Assembly: GCA_020086605.1 (NCBI GenBank)
Contig: JACBWW010000004.1
Span: forward strand, 13,678,220 to 13,742,219
Source of the DNA: Lanius collurio
Taxonomy: Eukaryota > Chordata > Aves > Passeriformes > Laniidae
Reading direction: 5' to 3'
Length of the DNA stretch: 64,000 nucleotides
Positions 63,571 through 64,000 of this stretch are shown here, piece after piece (the stretch's first letter is position 1; each line of letters begins with the position of its first letter). Below the pieces are notes generated by a model. The model had not been told where the DNA came from. It saw only the letters and a list, made by a program, of their open reading frames with translations, and did no database searches. The position numbers were made by a program, and so were the translations under genes.

Positions 63571-64000
63571 TTCTATTATTTTATTATACATTGATGTGGA
63601 CAGAGTTTTTGAGGAATTTCTGAAGGTCAACATTTTAAATAAAATTACATAAATATAATGTTTCCTTCACTTATAAATTAAAAGTAAAGAGCTGTCATCA
63701 TTTCAAAATAGCAGTGAGAGTTCTAAAGAAAATCTGAAGTCTATGTTCTGAAATTTGTCTGTAAGAAATACACTGTATGGGTGTAGGTATGTAATTGTGT
63801 ACCTTTTCCTGTGAAGTTTTTTCTCTTCCTTATAAATATGATACAGACTTACCCAGAGAAATGGTATCAAAAGGGTTAAAGGCATAATCTTAACGCTGCT
63901 CTACACTGATGTCAGCAATTTACGACAGGATGGTGGGTTCCAGTGCCAGAAGCTGTGGCACAGGAGAGAATGTTATTTTAACAGCATGATTCTCTATGAA

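Larger units (their letters stand above)
37128..64000 (-). other. FLRT2: Probable FLRT2 intron, upstream of the coding exon
   Basis: The strong acceptor at 37128 implies an upstream exon. In vertebrate FLRT2 the non-coding first exon lies tens of kilobases away, so the rest of the window is most simply intron. I found no CpG island, no clear exon with flanking splice sites and no long conserved reading frame here. It holds microsatellites, several short inverted repeats (43733-43758, 50186-50216, 60679-60704), a CpG-bearing candidate regulatory block (45421-45600) and a GC-rich block next to a poly-T tract (52933-53215). The rest is featureless AT-rich sequence. Confidence 0.55.

Noticed and set aside
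1..64000. Any CRISPR array, operon, phage or other microbial defence system
   Set aside because: The window is vertebrate nuclear DNA with an LRR transmembrane gene and avian retroelements; no regularly spaced repeats or clustered prokaryotic-type genes occur.

Overview
This is an AT-rich vertebrate window, most probably from a passerine bird. It contains one confident protein-coding gene, a complete FLRT2 coding exon on the minus strand (CDS 34732-36717). The avian assignment rests on CR1 LINE remnants, including one with the avian CR1 octamer tail near 13941-13958. The passerine assignment rests on a tRNA-Ile-headed, CR1-tailed SINE of the TguSINE1 type at about 12640-12778. The FLRT2 protein is also nearly identical to human FLRT2 over most of its length.

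Layout. 1-33100 is downstream of FLRT2 and looks like gene desert: five recognisable retroelement pieces (CR1 at about 130-295, 5035-5278, 8586-8830 and 13115-13960; the SINE at 12640-12778), several microsatellites, a GC-rich island of unknown nature at about 24795-25135, and otherwise unremarkable AT-rich DNA with no gene I can support. About 33154-34731 is probably FLRT2 3' UTR, interrupted by an assembly gap of 384 N (33825-34208). 34732-36717 is the whole FLRT2 reading frame in one exon. 36718-37127 is 5' leader in the same exon, ending at a strong minus-strand splice acceptor. 37128-64000 is most likely the large intron between this exon and the upstream non-coding exon(s), which I cannot find here and which probably lie beyond 64000.

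FLRT2 is a single-pass membrane protein: signal peptide, LRR ectodomain, membrane-proximal fibronectin III domain, and short cytoplasmic tail. In this family it acts in cell adhesion and as a repulsive guidance ligand, through latrophilin and Unc5 partners. The most informative regulatory observation is that the 410-nt leader on this exon carries exactly five AUGs before the main start. Each opens a short upstream ORF that closes before the main start, which suggests translational control. No operon, phage, CRISPR or other microbial system is present, and I see no convincing undescribed gene system. Most other open frames are short chance ORFs, repeat-derived frames, N-gap artefacts, or shadows of FLRT2.
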